Below the pieces are notes generated by a model. That model ran no database searches. It saw only the letters and a program-made list of their open reading frames with translations, and was not told where the DNA came from. A DNA stretch of 64,000 bases from Candidatus Aquirickettsiella gammari (GTDB lineage Bacteria > Pseudomonadota > Gammaproteobacteria > Diplorickettsiales > Diplorickettsiaceae), in NCBI GenBank assembly GCA_002290645.2, contig NMOS02000004.1, positions 1 through 64,000 of the forward strand, read 5' to 3'. The first letter of the stretch is position 1, and each line of letters starts with the position of its first letter. Below, piece after piece: positions 17,600-27,708 of this stretch. A program made the position numbers and the translations under genes.

Positions 17600-19294
17600 A
17601 TGAATCTACCTCAGTTGGATGACATTATACCGAAGCGCTGGATATTATTATTACGTTATTATCTCCCGTTTTGTAAAAAACCCGCTCCTTTCTACTTTAA
17701 ATGTCGCCAACTTATTAATGAGCTAAAAAGAACCTCGCCCAATCATCTTTTTCCGTTAAATAGCCTTCCTGATTTATTATTTATTCTGGATACCTATTCT
17801 AAAAATGACACGGATTTAATCTTTGTTGCCAAAAAGATCATTGCTCTAATTAGTCCTGAACAATACCAGCAGAACGATCACTTACTATTAAAAAATATAC
17901 TGCTCAAATTTGATCCTGAAAATAATCAAACGGTTATTTTAAATCAACTGCTTCTGCAAATACCGGCTAAGGCCTATAAAGACATTATTTCACTATTAAC
18001 CCTGAGTAAAAATAAAATATTCGAATTGATTAAGTGGTGTGGCCGATTAGCAGATAAATTCTCTTTAGAAGATAAATTGAATTTAATACTCTCCTTACCG
18101 GAACGACTCATTTTAAACCAAAAAACACTATTGTATTCGTTGGCATTCACCGAGCTAGAAACCCGTATTAACCCTGCTAGCGGCGATATGGCCAAAACAT
18201 TAACTTGCTCTGAAGCGCTGGTAGGTTTTATTCTTAAATGGCAAAAATATTTAAATCTTTCAACGCAATGCTTATTTAGGCTGTTTAATCAATGGCTAGA
18301 AGCAGAAAGCCAATTATTCATGTCTTATATCAATGCACTTGATATCGACATACGATTTACTTTTTTCGAAAATTTATTAGCGAGTTATAATGACACCGCT
18401 AAAAACAACGAAAAATTTCTACGCCTCTGTCCGCAAGCACAACGATCCTTATTTATAAATCGGCTGATTGACTATTTATTCAAATCTTTCATTCCCGAAG
18501 CAAAAGAAACACTCATCCTAACGAGAAAACCATCGGATAAAAATGACCCCCGCTTATTGATACTAAGGAATCTACTCGAAGATTCAAGCGATTATTCGCT
18601 AAATCCATTCCAATTGCTTGCACTGATTAGTTTAACTGGAGAGCCACTTTCCTTAGAAAAGCTCAAAAAAATCAAGCTAGACGCTTACTTTTTTCTGGAA
18701 TCGGCAAAAAGTTTCCCAATCGAGCTACAAGAATACGTCGCTGAAAGTAATATAAAAACTATAAAACTTTTTATACGCGAAAATATTATGCCCGAGGTTC
18801 CCGATAACAATGAACGTTATAGTATTAAGAAAAGACTATTAGATTTTTTTCAAGATAGTTATCCTAACACCGATCAAGATCCTGTTGCGGCGTTAAGGAC
18901 AATTATTGAAAAAATACCATTAAAATTTGAATCTACATTACAAATTTTATTCACTTTATTAGAACCACTTTATTTGCTTCTAAAAAATCCAGCTATCCAA
19001 AGTTCGAAACAAAAGCGATTCATGGCCGCTGAAAAAGTACGTTGTGAGGCCGAAGAGCGCGCAGAAGCGCGGCGCGAACTTAAAAGGCGTATCGCGAGTG
19101 GTCAGCAAAGCAGCATATCCATCCAACGGATGAAAGAGCTGTATGGTCAAGAAGCTGAAACAATACAAAAAATATGGCAAAAAAAATCAGTTATACAATT
19201 TTTTGATGCGAACGATGAAATGGCACTTAAAGCGGCATCTCGAGAAGCCAAGGAACTTATCCAATTAAAGCGTGAATTTTCCGTTAGTTATTAA
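17600..19294 (+). CDS. Large helical protein of unknown function (possible effector)
   Basis: A 564-residue protein I cannot assign. It is predominantly helical, Leu- and Lys-rich, with no signal peptide or clear membrane segment. Several weakly similar stretches with spaced leucines (LLLQIPAKAYKDIISLLTLS, then LSLPERLI and IIEKIPLKFESTLQILF) suggest alpha-solenoid-like structure. Near the C-terminus a charged coiled segment is present (EKVRCEAEERAEARRELKRR). No obvious ribosome site precedes the ATG. It forms a divergent pair with the Ser-repeat gene in an accessory patch between ychF and the suc block. Confidence 0.65.
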   Translation: MNLPQLDDIIPKRWILLLRYYLPFCKKPAPFYFKCRQLINELKRTSPNHLFPLNSLPDLLFILDTYSKNDTDLIFVAKKIIALISPEQYQQNDHLLLKNILLKFDPENNQTVILNQLLLQIPAKAYKDIISLLTLSKNKIFELIKWCGRLADKFSLEDKLNLILSLPERLILNQKTLLYSLAFTELETRINPASGDMAKTLTCSEALVGFILKWQKYLNLSTQCLFRLFNQWLEAESQLFMSYINALDIDIRFTFFENLLASYNDTAKNNEKFLRLCPQAQRSLFINRLIDYLFKSFIPEAKETLILTRKPSDKNDPRLLILRNLLEDSSDYSLNPFQLLALISLTGEPLSLEKLKKIKLDAYFFLESAKSFPIELQEYVAESNIKTIKLFIRENIMPEVPDNNERYSIKKRLLDFFQDSYPNTDQDPVAALRTIIEKIPLKFESTLQILFTLLEPLYLLLKNPAIQSSKQKRFMAAEKVRCEAEERAEARRELKRRIASGQQSSISIQRMKELYGQEAETIQKIWQKKSVIQFFDANDEMALKAASREAKELIQLKREFSVSY

Positions 19295-19332
19295 ATAAGC
19301 AATTATTTGCCCATTTTAATAACGTAACTGGC

Positions 19333-19506
19333 TTAACAGATCACCGTTGAGCCATTTACGCGGCAAGCCGATGAAGTTATTGTCAGATTAGCGCCACTAA
19401 TTGCTTTTTTGATCAAGGCCGTTGAACCGTTAACAGCCAATGTTGCTTGGTTTATATTGACTAGCCCTGTGCTACTCGCTGCACCACCCACTATATAGAA
19501 GGTCAA
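19333..19506 (-). pseudogene. Remnant of a secreted or surface protein gene (about 57 codons)
   Basis: On the minus strand an open frame of about 57 codons ends at TAA 19333-19335. It starts only with TTG (19506), and the frame is closed upstream by a TGA. The residues are Gly/Ser/Thr/Asn/Val-rich (AISGANLTITSSACRVNGST) and end VIC with two Cys 10 residues apart, like the end of a beta-rich exported or pilin-like protein. With no ATG and no ribosome site it is best read as the 3' remnant of a decayed gene; a short expressed peptide is less likely. Confidence 0.35.
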
Positions 19507-19582
19507 ATTAATTGACGCTCGCTGTCAAAAAAAATAACACCCTCTAATGAATTTTATAAATCTTACGATATAAAACACCGTG

Positions 19583-20548
19583 CTATAAAAGCTTATGGGT
19601 TTGCATCCAATCATCGTTATAGATCTTGCTGAGGTATTTAATGCCGCTATCTGGCAAAATCGTCACAATAGTAGCGGCTTGTTTTAACTGCGCGGCTAAC
19701 TTTAACGCCGCCCATACATTGGCACCTGAAGACCCCCCCACTAACAGTCCTTCTTCTTGCGCTAAGCGACGCGCGGTCAGAAACGCATCTTTGTCGGTAA
19801 AAGGGATGACATCATCCAGCACTGAAAAATCCATCGCTTTGGCTAAATGATCCTCACCTACCCCTTCGACAAAATAACTACAATTACCTACCGCTAAAAC
19901 CTTTCCGGTTTTAAAATATTCCGTGTAAATAGAACCCACCGGATCGGGCATAATAACCTTAATTGCCGGATTTTTTTCTTTCAGAAAACGACCGACACCG
20001 GAAACCGTACCGCCAGTGCTGCCTGAAGCAATAAATATATCTACTTCACCCTTGCTTTGCTGCCAAATTTCCGGTCCCGTACTGAGATAATGCGCTGCTG
20101 GATTCTGTGGATTATCGTATTGATCAATGCGGAAACTATTCGGAGTTTCCGCCGCAATGCGTTTTGCCACATTAACATAATGTTTTGGTGAATCAGGCGC
20201 CGCTGAGGTCGGCGTCACAATAATCTCGGCCCCATAAGCACGCAGCGCATTTTGTTTTTCCAGACTCACCTTATCGGGCATGGTTAAAATAGCGCGATAA
20301 CCTTTAATCGCCGCTAACATGGCAATAGCCGCGCCGGTATTCCCCGAGGTATTCTCGACAATCGTGCCTCCTGGCTTTAACTGACCACTTTGTTCAGCTT
20401 GCTGGATAATGTGCGCGACGATTCGGTCCTTAATACTACCACTGGGATTCATAAATTCGCATTTTACTAAAATACGAACGTTCTTATTCGGAACTAATTT
20501 TACTAATTCCACTAAGGGGGTATTGCCAATCGCCGATAACATATTCAT
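19583..20548 (-). CDS. PLP-dependent cystathionine beta-synthase/cysteine synthase family enzyme
   Basis: A 321-residue fold-type II PLP enzyme. The cofactor Lys is K40 in NPSGSIKDR; ENTSGNTG and GSTGGT bind substrate and PLP phosphate; GGSSGAN lies near the end. The stretches MPDPVGSIY and FVEGVGEDHL resemble cystathionine beta-synthases more than O-acetylserine sulfhydrylases, but the C-terminal CBS regulatory domains are absent. Likely reactions are cystathionine from Ser or O-acetylserine plus homocysteine, or cysteine synthesis. It begins 9 bases after sucD and probably shares the TCA transcript; no methionine-cycle partner is adjacent. Confidence 0.85.
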   Translation of the reverse strand: MNMLSAIGNTPLVELVKLVPNKNVRILVKCEFMNPSGSIKDRIVAHIIQQAEQSGQLKPGGTIVENTSGNTGAAIAMLAAIKGYRAILTMPDKVSLEKQNALRAYGAEIIVTPTSAAPDSPKHYVNVAKRIAAETPNSFRIDQYDNPQNPAAHYLSTGPEIWQQSKGEVDIFIASGSTGGTVSGVGRFLKEKNPAIKVIMPDPVGSIYTEYFKTGKVLAVGNCSYFVEGVGEDHLAKAMDFSVLDDVIPFTDKDAFLTARRLAQEEGLLVGGSSGANVWAALKLAAQLKQAATIVTILPDSGIKYLSKIYNDDWMQTHKLL

Positions 20549-20557
20549 TTTTATTAA

Positions 20558-21430
20558 TTACACTAAAAATTGTGCAATGGCTTGACCCATATCCGCCGGT
20601 GATTTGACCGTCGTCACTCCCGCTTCTTCTAGGGCTTTGAATTTCTCCGCAGCTGTGCCTTGACCACCGGAAATAATAGCGCCGGCGTGACCCATACGCT
20701 TCCCAGCGGGTGCTGTGACACCGGCGATATAGGCCACGACCGGTTTGGTGACATAGGTTTTAATAAAATCGGCGGCTTCTTCTTCTGCACTGCCACCAAT
20801 CTCACCGACCATCAGTATCGCTTCGGTCTGTGGATCTTGTTGAAATAAACCCAACACATCAATGAAATTCATCCCTGGAATCGGATCACCGCCGATACCG
20901 ACACAGGTGCTTTGACCGAAACCCAGGTCTGTGGTTTGTTTGACCGCTTCATACGTCAGTGTCCCTGAACGCGACACAATACCAACCCGACCGGCTTGGT
21001 GAATATATCCCGGCATAATACCTATTTTACACTGATCGGGTGTAATGATACCGGGACAATTGGGCCCAATTAAACGGGCGCTGGTATTATTTTCTAAATA
21101 AACCTTGACCGCTAACATATCTAATACCGGAATACCTTCGGTAATACATACAATCAATGAAATCCCCGCATCCGCCGCTTCGATGATAGAATCCTTACAA
21201 AAAGGCGCCGGTACATAAATAACGCTGGCGTCGGCGCCGGTTGCCGCAACAGCATCGGCTACGGTATTAAATACCGGTAAATTTAAATGTTGTGAACCGC
21301 CTTTGCCCGGTGTGACGCCGCCGACCATTTGTGTGCCATAGGCTATCGCTTGTTCAGAATGAAATGTGCCTTGCTTTCCGGTAAAACCCTGACAAATAAG
21401 CTTCGTGTTTTTATCGATTAATATACTCAT
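20558..21430 (-). CDS. sucD: Succinyl-CoA synthetase, alpha subunit
   Basis: A 290-residue subunit that carries the phosphohistidine and binds CoA; with SucC it interconverts succinyl-CoA and succinate with NTP formation. Visible are the CoA-binding Rossmann segment ([19 protein letters not shown]), the PNCPG motif ([11 protein letters not shown]) and the active-site His in [14 protein letters not shown]. It follows sucC after 27 bases and precedes the PLP enzyme. Confidence 0.97.
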   Translation of the reverse strand: MSILIDKNTKLICQGFTGKQGTFHSEQAIAYGTQMVGGVTPGKGGSQHLNLPVFNTVADAVAATGADASVIYVPAPFCKDSIIEAADAGISLIVCITEGIPVLDMLAVKVYLENNTSARLIGPNCPGIITPDQCKIGIMPGYIHQAGRVGIVSRSGTLTYEAVKQTTDLGFGQSTCVGIGGDPIPGMNFIDVLGLFQQDPQTEAILMVGEIGGSAEEEAADFIKTYVTKPVVAYIAGVTAPAGKRMGHAGAIISGGQGTAAEKFKALEEAGVTTVKSPADMGQAIAQFLV

Positions 21431-21457
21431 ACGCGTTCTTTTACCTTTAAAAAAATA

Positions 21458-22633
21458 TTATACGGCGATAGGCGATTTAACCGCCGCGATGATTTGCTCG
21501 GCCGCATCGCTTAAGCTTTTCGCCGCGATAATATTTAAACCGCTAGCGGATAATTTTTTAGCACCTAAATCGGCATTATTACCTTCTAAGCGCACGACAA
21601 CCGGAATTTTAACCCCGACCTCTTTTACCGCTCCTATGATGCCATCGGCGATCATATCGCAACGGACAATGCCACCGAAGATATTGACTAAGATACCTTT
21701 GACTTTTTCGTCCGACAAAATAATTTTAAAAGCTTCTGTGACACGCTCTTGCGTCGCACCACCGCCCACATCCAAGAAATTAGCCGGATTACCGCCGTGT
21801 AATTTGATTAAATCCATGGTCGCCATGGCCAAACCGGCGCCATTAACCATACAACCAATGTCGCCATCGAGTGCAATGTAATTTAATTCCCAGTCATGGG
21901 CACGATTTTCACGTTCATCTTCTTGCGACGGATCACGCATCGCACGACATTCGGGTTGTCGAAATAAGGCATTATCATCGACAACCACTTTAGCATCTAA
22001 ACAAATAAGATGGTCTTGCTTATCGATAATCAAAGGATTAATTTCAACCAAACTTAAGTCCCGCTCTACAAATAGCTTGCCTAAAGCGAGTAAAATTTGA
22101 CTAAATTCTTTTAACTGTGGCGCATTTAACTGCAGCTTAAAACCAATCTCGCGCGCTTGATACGGCATAATACCTAACAAGGGATCCATGCTAATTTTTA
22201 ATATCTTTTCCGGTGTTGCTTCAGCCACTTTTTCAATCTCTACACCACCTTCGGTACTCGCCATAATCACCACACGTCGAGTGCTGCGATCTAATACAGC
22301 GCCTAAATATAATTCACGTTGAATATCACAAGGTTGCGCAATCAGCACTTGATTAACCGGCTGCCCATGTGCGTCGGTTTGAAAGGTCACTAAACGTTGA
22401 CCTAATAGACGCTGCGCTTCTGTAGCTAACGCGTCTTTACTATTGACATATTTAACCCCGCCGGCCTTGCCTCTTCCGCCAGCATGAACCTGTGCTTTGA
22501 CCATCCATGGGCTACCCCCTAAGGCTTCGGCCACGCGTAAGGCCTCTTCGACTGTGCTGGCGGGTTTACCCAGCGGGACGGGCAATCCATACTCGCTAAA
22601 GAGTTGTTTACCTTGGTATTCATGTAGATTCAT
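21458..22633 (-). CDS. sucC: Succinyl-CoA synthetase, beta subunit
   Basis: A 391-residue ATP-grasp subunit binding nucleotide and succinate. It begins [20 protein letters not shown] and shows [16 protein letters not shown] (nucleotide-binding), LEINPL-type VEINPLII, and the C-terminal ligase domain with [16 protein letters not shown] precedes the ATG. The specificity for ATP or GTP cannot be read reliably. It lies 87 bases after sucB in the suc block. Confidence 0.97.
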   Translation of the reverse strand: MNLHEYQGKQLFSEYGLPVPLGKPASTVEEALRVAEALGGSPWMVKAQVHAGGRGKAGGVKYVNSKDALATEAQRLLGQRLVTFQTDAHGQPVNQVLIAQPCDIQRELYLGAVLDRSTRRVVIMASTEGGVEIEKVAEATPEKILKISMDPLLGIMPYQAREIGFKLQLNAPQLKEFSQILLALGKLFVERDLSLVEINPLIIDKQDHLICLDAKVVVDDNALFRQPECRAMRDPSQEDERENRAHDWELNYIALDGDIGCMVNGAGLAMATMDLIKLHGGNPANFLDVGGGATQERVTEAFKIILSDEKVKGILVNIFGGIVRCDMIADGIIGAVKEVGVKIPVVVRLEGNNADLGAKKLSASGLNIIAAKSLSDAAEQIIAAVKSPIAV

Positions 22634-22720
22634 GGATTTCTTTTTCTCCTAATTATTACTTTTAAAAAAACGATCTACTTTATGTTTATTCACCTAAATG
22701 CGAGGCAAAATATTTACGCA

Positions 22721-23953
22721 TTAAACGTCAATCAATAAACGCGCTGGATCTTCTAAAAACTCTTTAATGGTTTTTAAAAAATTGACCGATTCTTTGCCGT
22801 CAATAATACGATGATCATACGACAAAGCAACATACATCATCGGTCGAATCACAATCTGGCCGTTTTCTACCACCGCACGTTCTTCTATTTTATTCATCCC
22901 GAGTATGGCGCTTTGCGGCGGATTAATAATCGGGGTGGCCAAAAGCGATCCAAAAACACCGCCATTGGTGATGGTAAAAGTGCCGCCGGTCATATCTTCG
23001 ATGGCAATCTGATTTTCTTTGGATTTACGGCCATAATTAGCAATCATTTTTTCAATATCGGCAAAGCTTAAGCTATCGGCATCACGTAAAATCGGTACGA
23101 CTAAACCGCGCTCCGTCGATACGGCAATACCGATATCGAAATAGTTATGATAAACCACGTCATTGCCATCAATAGACGCATTAACCGCTGGAAAACGTTT
23201 CAGCGCTTCGATGACCGCCTTGGTAAAAAAGGACATGAAGCCTAAACGGGTACCGTGTCTTTTTTCAAAACTTTCTTTATAGCGGTTACGTAACTCGATA
23301 ACCTTGTGTAGATCAATTTCATTAAAGGTCGTCAAGATAGCCGCGTTATGTTGCGCCGCCACCAATCGTTCAGCAATACGTGCGCGCAAGCGTGTCATCG
23401 GCACGCGTTTTTCCAAACGGGACGCGGCTTGCGACATGGCAACGCGGTTACTGTCGGTTTTCATCCCATCCGGTAGTAATGTAGAAGCAGGTGATGCGGC
23501 TTGTGATTGATTTAACACATCCTCGCGGGTCACACGACCTGATTTGCCACTGCCTGGGATATTTTCTAAGGATAAACCTTGTTCGGCAGCACTACGTCTT
23601 GCCGCAGGGCCGGCTAAGTTTTCTGTAGCGGGGCTTACTGGTTTAGACGACTCAGCCTCAGAAGTTGATGTAGATGTCGATGCAGATGGCTTAGCTGTTT
23701 TCATACTGGCTTCCTTGTCAGTGTTAAGATGCGCTAAAATTTCTCCCGCTTTAACGACCGTGCCGACCTGTTTTAAAATTTCACCCATCACTCCGTCGGC
23801 GGGTGCCGGTACTTCTAAAACGACTTTATCGGTTTCCAGATCGACTAAATTATCATCCCGTTTCACATTTTCACCGGGCTTTTTATGCCAAGTAACTACC
23901 GTGGCATCCGCTACCGATTCAGGTAGCATCGGAACCTTGACTTCTATACTCAT
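22721..23953 (-). CDS. sucB: 2-oxoglutarate dehydrogenase E2 (dihydrolipoamide succinyltransferase)
   Basis: The 410-residue core of the 2-oxoglutarate dehydrogenase complex. Domains: one lipoyl domain (1-75) with lipoyl-Lys K43 in [11 protein letters not shown], a Ser/Thr/Ala-rich linker (about 80-110), the E1/E3-binding domain (about 112-148, [13 protein letters not shown] and [13 protein letters not shown]), and the catalytic domain ending in [10 protein letters not shown] with the active-site His. E3 (lpd) is not in this window. It follows sucA by 48 bases. Confidence 0.97.
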   Translation of the reverse strand: MSIEVKVPMLPESVADATVVTWHKKPGENVKRDDNLVDLETDKVVLEVPAPADGVMGEILKQVGTVVKAGEILAHLNTDKEASMKTAKPSASTSTSTSEAESSKPVSPATENLAGPAARRSAAEQGLSLENIPGSGKSGRVTREDVLNQSQAASPASTLLPDGMKTDSNRVAMSQAASRLEKRVPMTRLRARIAERLVAAQHNAAILTTFNEIDLHKVIELRNRYKESFEKRHGTRLGFMSFFTKAVIEALKRFPAVNASIDGNDVVYHNYFDIGIAVSTERGLVVPILRDADSLSFADIEKMIANYGRKSKENQIAIEDMTGGTFTITNGGVFGSLLATPIINPPQSAILGMNKIEERAVVENGQIVIRPMMYVALSYDHRIIDGKESVNFLKTIKEFLEDPARLLIDV

Positions 23954-24001
23954 TTTCTGGATTCCTCTATAAATTTTAAGCTTCGTCTTTGTTTAAAAAA
24001 G

Positions 24002-26800
24002 CTAGCTTAAGGCTTCTTTAACTAGCATTTGTTGTTCTTGGGCATGAACAAGTGGTGAACCCACCGCCGGTGCGGCGGAAGCGGGCCTGCCGACATAATG
24101 CACGGTTTGTGACTTAGCGACACACGATAAAAGATGGTGTTGGGTACAATACCAAGCACCTTGATTTTTAGGTTCTTCTTGGCACCAGACAATATCTTTT
24201 ACCTTGGGATAACGCGTTAATTGTGCCGTCAACTCACTGTTTGGAAAAGGATACAGTTGCTCTATACGAATCAATGCGGTGTTATCTTGCTTTTCGGCAC
24301 GAACTTGTTCAAGTAGATCATAATAAACCTTACCACTGCATAAAACGATACGTTTTACTTTTTTCACATCGGCTTCGCTGTCCGGAATCACGGATTGCCA
24401 GCCGCCGCTGGATAATTCTGCCAAAGAAGAAACGGCTAATTTATGCCGTAATAAACTCTTCGGTGTCATAATAATCAAAGGCTTACGATAAGGCCGTAAC
24501 ATTTGCCGGCGCAACAAATGAAAGATCTGTGCCGGTGTGCTGGGAACACAAACCTGCATATTATCCTGCGCACAAAGCTGTAAAAATCGCTCTAAACGGG
24601 CTGAAGTATGTTCTGGTCCCGAACCTTCATAACCATGTGGGAGATATAAAACCAAACCGCACAGTCTGCCCCATTTTTGTTCCGAAGAACTTAAAAATTG
24701 ATCGATAACGACTTGTGCGCCATTGACAAAATCACCATATTGCGCCTCCCAAATCACTAAGCTATTTGGATTCGAGATCGCATAGCCATACTCAAAACCC
24801 ATCACCGCGGCTTCAGAAAGTATTGAATCAATCACGGTAAAGGCATGGGGATGCTGGGCAATTTGTGCAAGCGGCACGATGGTTTGATTGGTATTCACAT
24901 CATGTAAAACGGCATGACGATGAAAAAAGGTACCGCGTTCACAATCTTGACCCGAAAGCCGCACGGTATAATTTTCATGTAACAAGCTCGCATAGGCCAT
25001 GGTTTCGGCGTAACCCCAATTTAAAGCTAATTCACCAGCGGTCATTTTACGCCGATCTTCAATGATCTTAGCCACTTGAGCTTGCAATACAAAACCACTG
25101 GGCAAGGTTTCTATCCGCATCGCCAGTGTTTTGAGTAACTTCGCATCCACCGCTGTATTAACCTCAGTACGCCAATCTTGATAACGATAAGCTCGCCAAT
25201 CAATACGATAAGGATTGTCATAATCTGCGCTAAGACGATTCACCACCGCTTGGCCGCTATCTAAACGATTTCTATACTCATCGGTCCATTGTTGTAATTC
25301 TTTCGCACTAATAACACCTTGTGCCATTAACGCATCGGCATAGTGTTGCTTTAAGGTTGGCAGTTGTTTAATAGTCCGATAAATTAAAGGTTGTGTCGCC
25401 GCAGGTTCGTCAGCTTCGTTATGACCATGGCGGCGATAACAAACCAAATCAATCACAACATCTTTTTTAAAGGTTTGACGAAAATCAAACGCTAATTGCA
25501 GAACAAATAATACCGCTTCCGGGTCATCGCCATTGACATGAAAAATAGGGGCATCGACTATTTTAGCGGGATCGGTACAATACCAACTCGAGCGCGCATT
25601 TTGCGGGTCGGTGGTAAAACCGACTTGATTGTTCAGCACGATATGTAAAGTACCGCCGGTACCGTAACCGGCGGTTTGCGATAATTCAAAGTTTTCCATC
25701 ACGATACCTTGACCTGAAAGCGCTGCATCACCGTGGATCAATAAAGGTAATACCTGCTTTTTACCGCTATCCTGACGACGTTCTTGACGTGAACGCACTG
25801 AACCTTCCACAACCGGATTGACAATTTCTAAATGGGAGGGATTAAATGCCATGGCAATGTGCATAATACCTTGATCGGTTTTGATATCGGCGGCAAAGCC
25901 TTTGTGATATTTTACGTCACCGGAACGATTTTCTTGGGTCAATTTCCCCGCAAATTCCTCAAATAATTTAGCCGGTGATTTACCTAAAATATTGATTAAT
26001 ACATTCAAGCGACCACGGTGCGCCATACCAATGACAATTTCTTGAACTGTCGCCGCACTCGCGTAAGTCACTAATTCTTCGAGTAGCGGGATTAAGCTAT
26101 CCCCCCCTTCGAGTGAAAAACGTTTTTGTGCGACAAATTTATTACCTAAAAATTTCTCTAAGCCATCGGCACGTATCAAACCCTTTAAAATAGTTTTTTG
26201 CATCGCTGCTGAAAAGGCCGGTTTACCCGCCACCGATTCAATACGCACTTGTAACCAAGTGCGTTGTGCATGACAAGTGATATGCTCATATTCAAACCCT
26301 ATCGTCCGGCAATAGATCTTTTTCAAGCTGGCAAGCACGCTTTCCACGCTAGCACTTTGCAAACCCAACAGGCCTTTTAAATTGACCACCTGAGAAAAAT
26401 CTTGTGTATTAATACCGTGATTTTCCAGACTTAAATCAACTATTTCGCGCTTTGCCGCCAAAGCTAAGGGATCAAGATGGGCTTGATAATGGCCATAGCG
26501 ACGATAAGCGGCAATTAAACCCAGTAATCGATAGTATAAATCCGTTATCCCAGAACCCGCCGTTGCCGTAGCTGCCGCCGGACGCTGAGCCAATTCGGCA
26601 AAATAGGCGCGAATATCGGCATGAGAGACGTCCTTTTCTTTATCACCCAATTGACTAAAATAGGTTTGCCATTCGGCGCTCAGCTGACTTGGATCATGTA
26701 AATATTGCTCATATAAGGCCTCTAAATAAGCGCCATTACCGCTAAATAGATAGGAGTTTTTTTCTAAGGTCTGTAATGGTAATTTTAAGTGCGCAGTCAT
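24002..26800 (-). CDS. sucA: 2-oxoglutarate dehydrogenase E1 component
   Basis: A 932-residue thiamine-diphosphate enzyme that decarboxylates 2-oxoglutarate and transfers the succinyl group to SucB. Visible: N-terminal E2-binding segment, GMAHRGRLNVL, the TPP-binding GDAALSGQG...NNQVGFTT region, CYRRHGHNEADEP, and the transketolase pyrimidine-binding part (GFEYGYAISNPNSLVIWEAQ). Full length for the family. It depends on TPP, which links it to the thiamine-salvage operon at 36.5 kb. It lies 169 bases after sdhB. Confidence 0.97.
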   Translation of the reverse strand: MTAHLKLPLQTLEKNSYLFSGNGAYLEALYEQYLHDPSQLSAEWQTYFSQLGDKEKDVSHADIRAYFAELAQRPAAATATAGSGITDLYYRLLGLIAAYRRYGHYQAHLDPLALAAKREIVDLSLENHGINTQDFSQVVNLKGLLGLQSASVESVLASLKKIYCRTIGFEYEHITCHAQRTWLQVRIESVAGKPAFSAAMQKTILKGLIRADGLEKFLGNKFVAQKRFSLEGGDSLIPLLEELVTYASAATVQEIVIGMAHRGRLNVLINILGKSPAKLFEEFAGKLTQENRSGDVKYHKGFAADIKTDQGIMHIAMAFNPSHLEIVNPVVEGSVRSRQERRQDSGKKQVLPLLIHGDAALSGQGIVMENFELSQTAGYGTGGTLHIVLNNQVGFTTDPQNARSSWYCTDPAKIVDAPIFHVNGDDPEAVLFVLQLAFDFRQTFKKDVVIDLVCYRRHGHNEADEPAATQPLIYRTIKQLPTLKQHYADALMAQGVISAKELQQWTDEYRNRLDSGQAVVNRLSADYDNPYRIDWRAYRYQDWRTEVNTAVDAKLLKTLAMRIETLPSGFVLQAQVAKIIEDRRKMTAGELALNWGYAETMAYASLLHENYTVRLSGQDCERGTFFHRHAVLHDVNTNQTIVPLAQIAQHPHAFTVIDSILSEAAVMGFEYGYAISNPNSLVIWEAQYGDFVNGAQVVIDQFLSSSEQKWGRLCGLVLYLPHGYEGSGPEHTSARLERFLQLCAQDNMQVCVPSTPAQIFHLLRRQMLRPYRKPLIIMTPKSLLRHKLAVSSLAELSSGGWQSVIPDSEADVKKVKRIVLCSGKVYYDLLEQVRAEKQDNTALIRIEQLYPFPNSELTAQLTRYPKVKDIVWCQEEPKNQGAWYCTQHHLLSCVAKSQTVHYVGRPASAAPAVGSPLVHAQEQQMLVKEALS

Positions 26801-26969
26801 GGTGATTGAATTTTACCCTATTGAGGGATCGCTTGCATTAACTGAGCGGCAGGATATCCCGCTCTTATAGAAAGCGATCCTTTAAGTAACAGCTACGGCT
26901 CAAATTTTTTAGTTTAGAAAAAAATCTGAGAACTTTCTTATTCTTTCTCTCTAATCGTCACTTTTTAAA

Positions 26970-27668
26970 TCAAACCTCTTCCTGTAACAATGTTTTTCGA
27001 ATATGGCCAATCGCTTTGGCCGGATTAAGACCTTTAGGACACACGCTGGTACAGTTCATAATGGTACGACAACGAAATAAGCTAAAAAGATCATTTAACT
27101 CGGCCAAACGCTGTTCTTTTGCCTCATCGCGATTATCGACTAAAAACCGACACAACCAGAGTAAAGCAGCCGGTCCTAAAAACTTATCGGGATTCCACCA
27201 ATAAGAGGGGCAAGCACTGGTACAACAGGCACATAAAATACATTCATAAAGGCCATCTAATTTTTCCCGTTGTTCAGGTGATTGTAGACGTTCTTGCACA
27301 GGAGATTCGGTATTATTGATTAAGTAAGGCTGTGCCTTTTCATATTGACGATAAAACGGCTGCATATCGACGACTAAATCTCGAATCACCGGAAAACCCG
27401 GTAAGGGCCTTAAAACCACCGGCGATTTCAGCGATGACAGCAAGGTAACGCACGCCAAGCCATTTTTACCATTGATATTCATGCCATCGGAGCCGCAGAC
27501 CCCTTCGCGACAGGAACGACGAAACGTAAGGCTTTGATCCTGTTCCTTCAAGGACTCCAAAGCATCGAGCAACATCATATCCTTACCCGCCTCTAGGGTC
27601 AGCGTGTAATCCTGCATATAAGGCTTTTTATCGATTTCTGGATCGTAACGGTAAATGGAAAATTGCAT
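26970..27668 (-). CDS. sdhB: Succinate dehydrogenase iron-sulfur subunit
   Basis: A 232-residue subunit carrying electrons from the SdhA flavin to ubiquinone. The 2Fe-2S motif is seen as SCREGVCGSDGMNINGKNGL with a following Cys; the 4Fe-4S and 3Fe-4S clusters as CILCACCTSACP and CRTIMNCTSVCPKGLNP. It sits on the cytoplasmic face of the membrane with SdhA. It is the last sdh gene before sucA. Confidence 0.97.
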   Translation of the reverse strand: MQFSIYRYDPEIDKKPYMQDYTLTLEAGKDMMLLDALESLKEQDQSLTFRRSCREGVCGSDGMNINGKNGLACVTLLSSLKSPVVLRPLPGFPVIRDLVVDMQPFYRQYEKAQPYLINNTESPVQERLQSPEQREKLDGLYECILCACCTSACPSYWWNPDKFLGPAALLWLCRFLVDNRDEAKEQRLAELNDLFSLFRCRTIMNCTSVCPKGLNPAKAIGHIRKTLLQEEV

Positions 27669-27708
27669 AATTTAACCTAGTGTAAGCTTTTACGAAAGCA
27701 GGTTTCTG

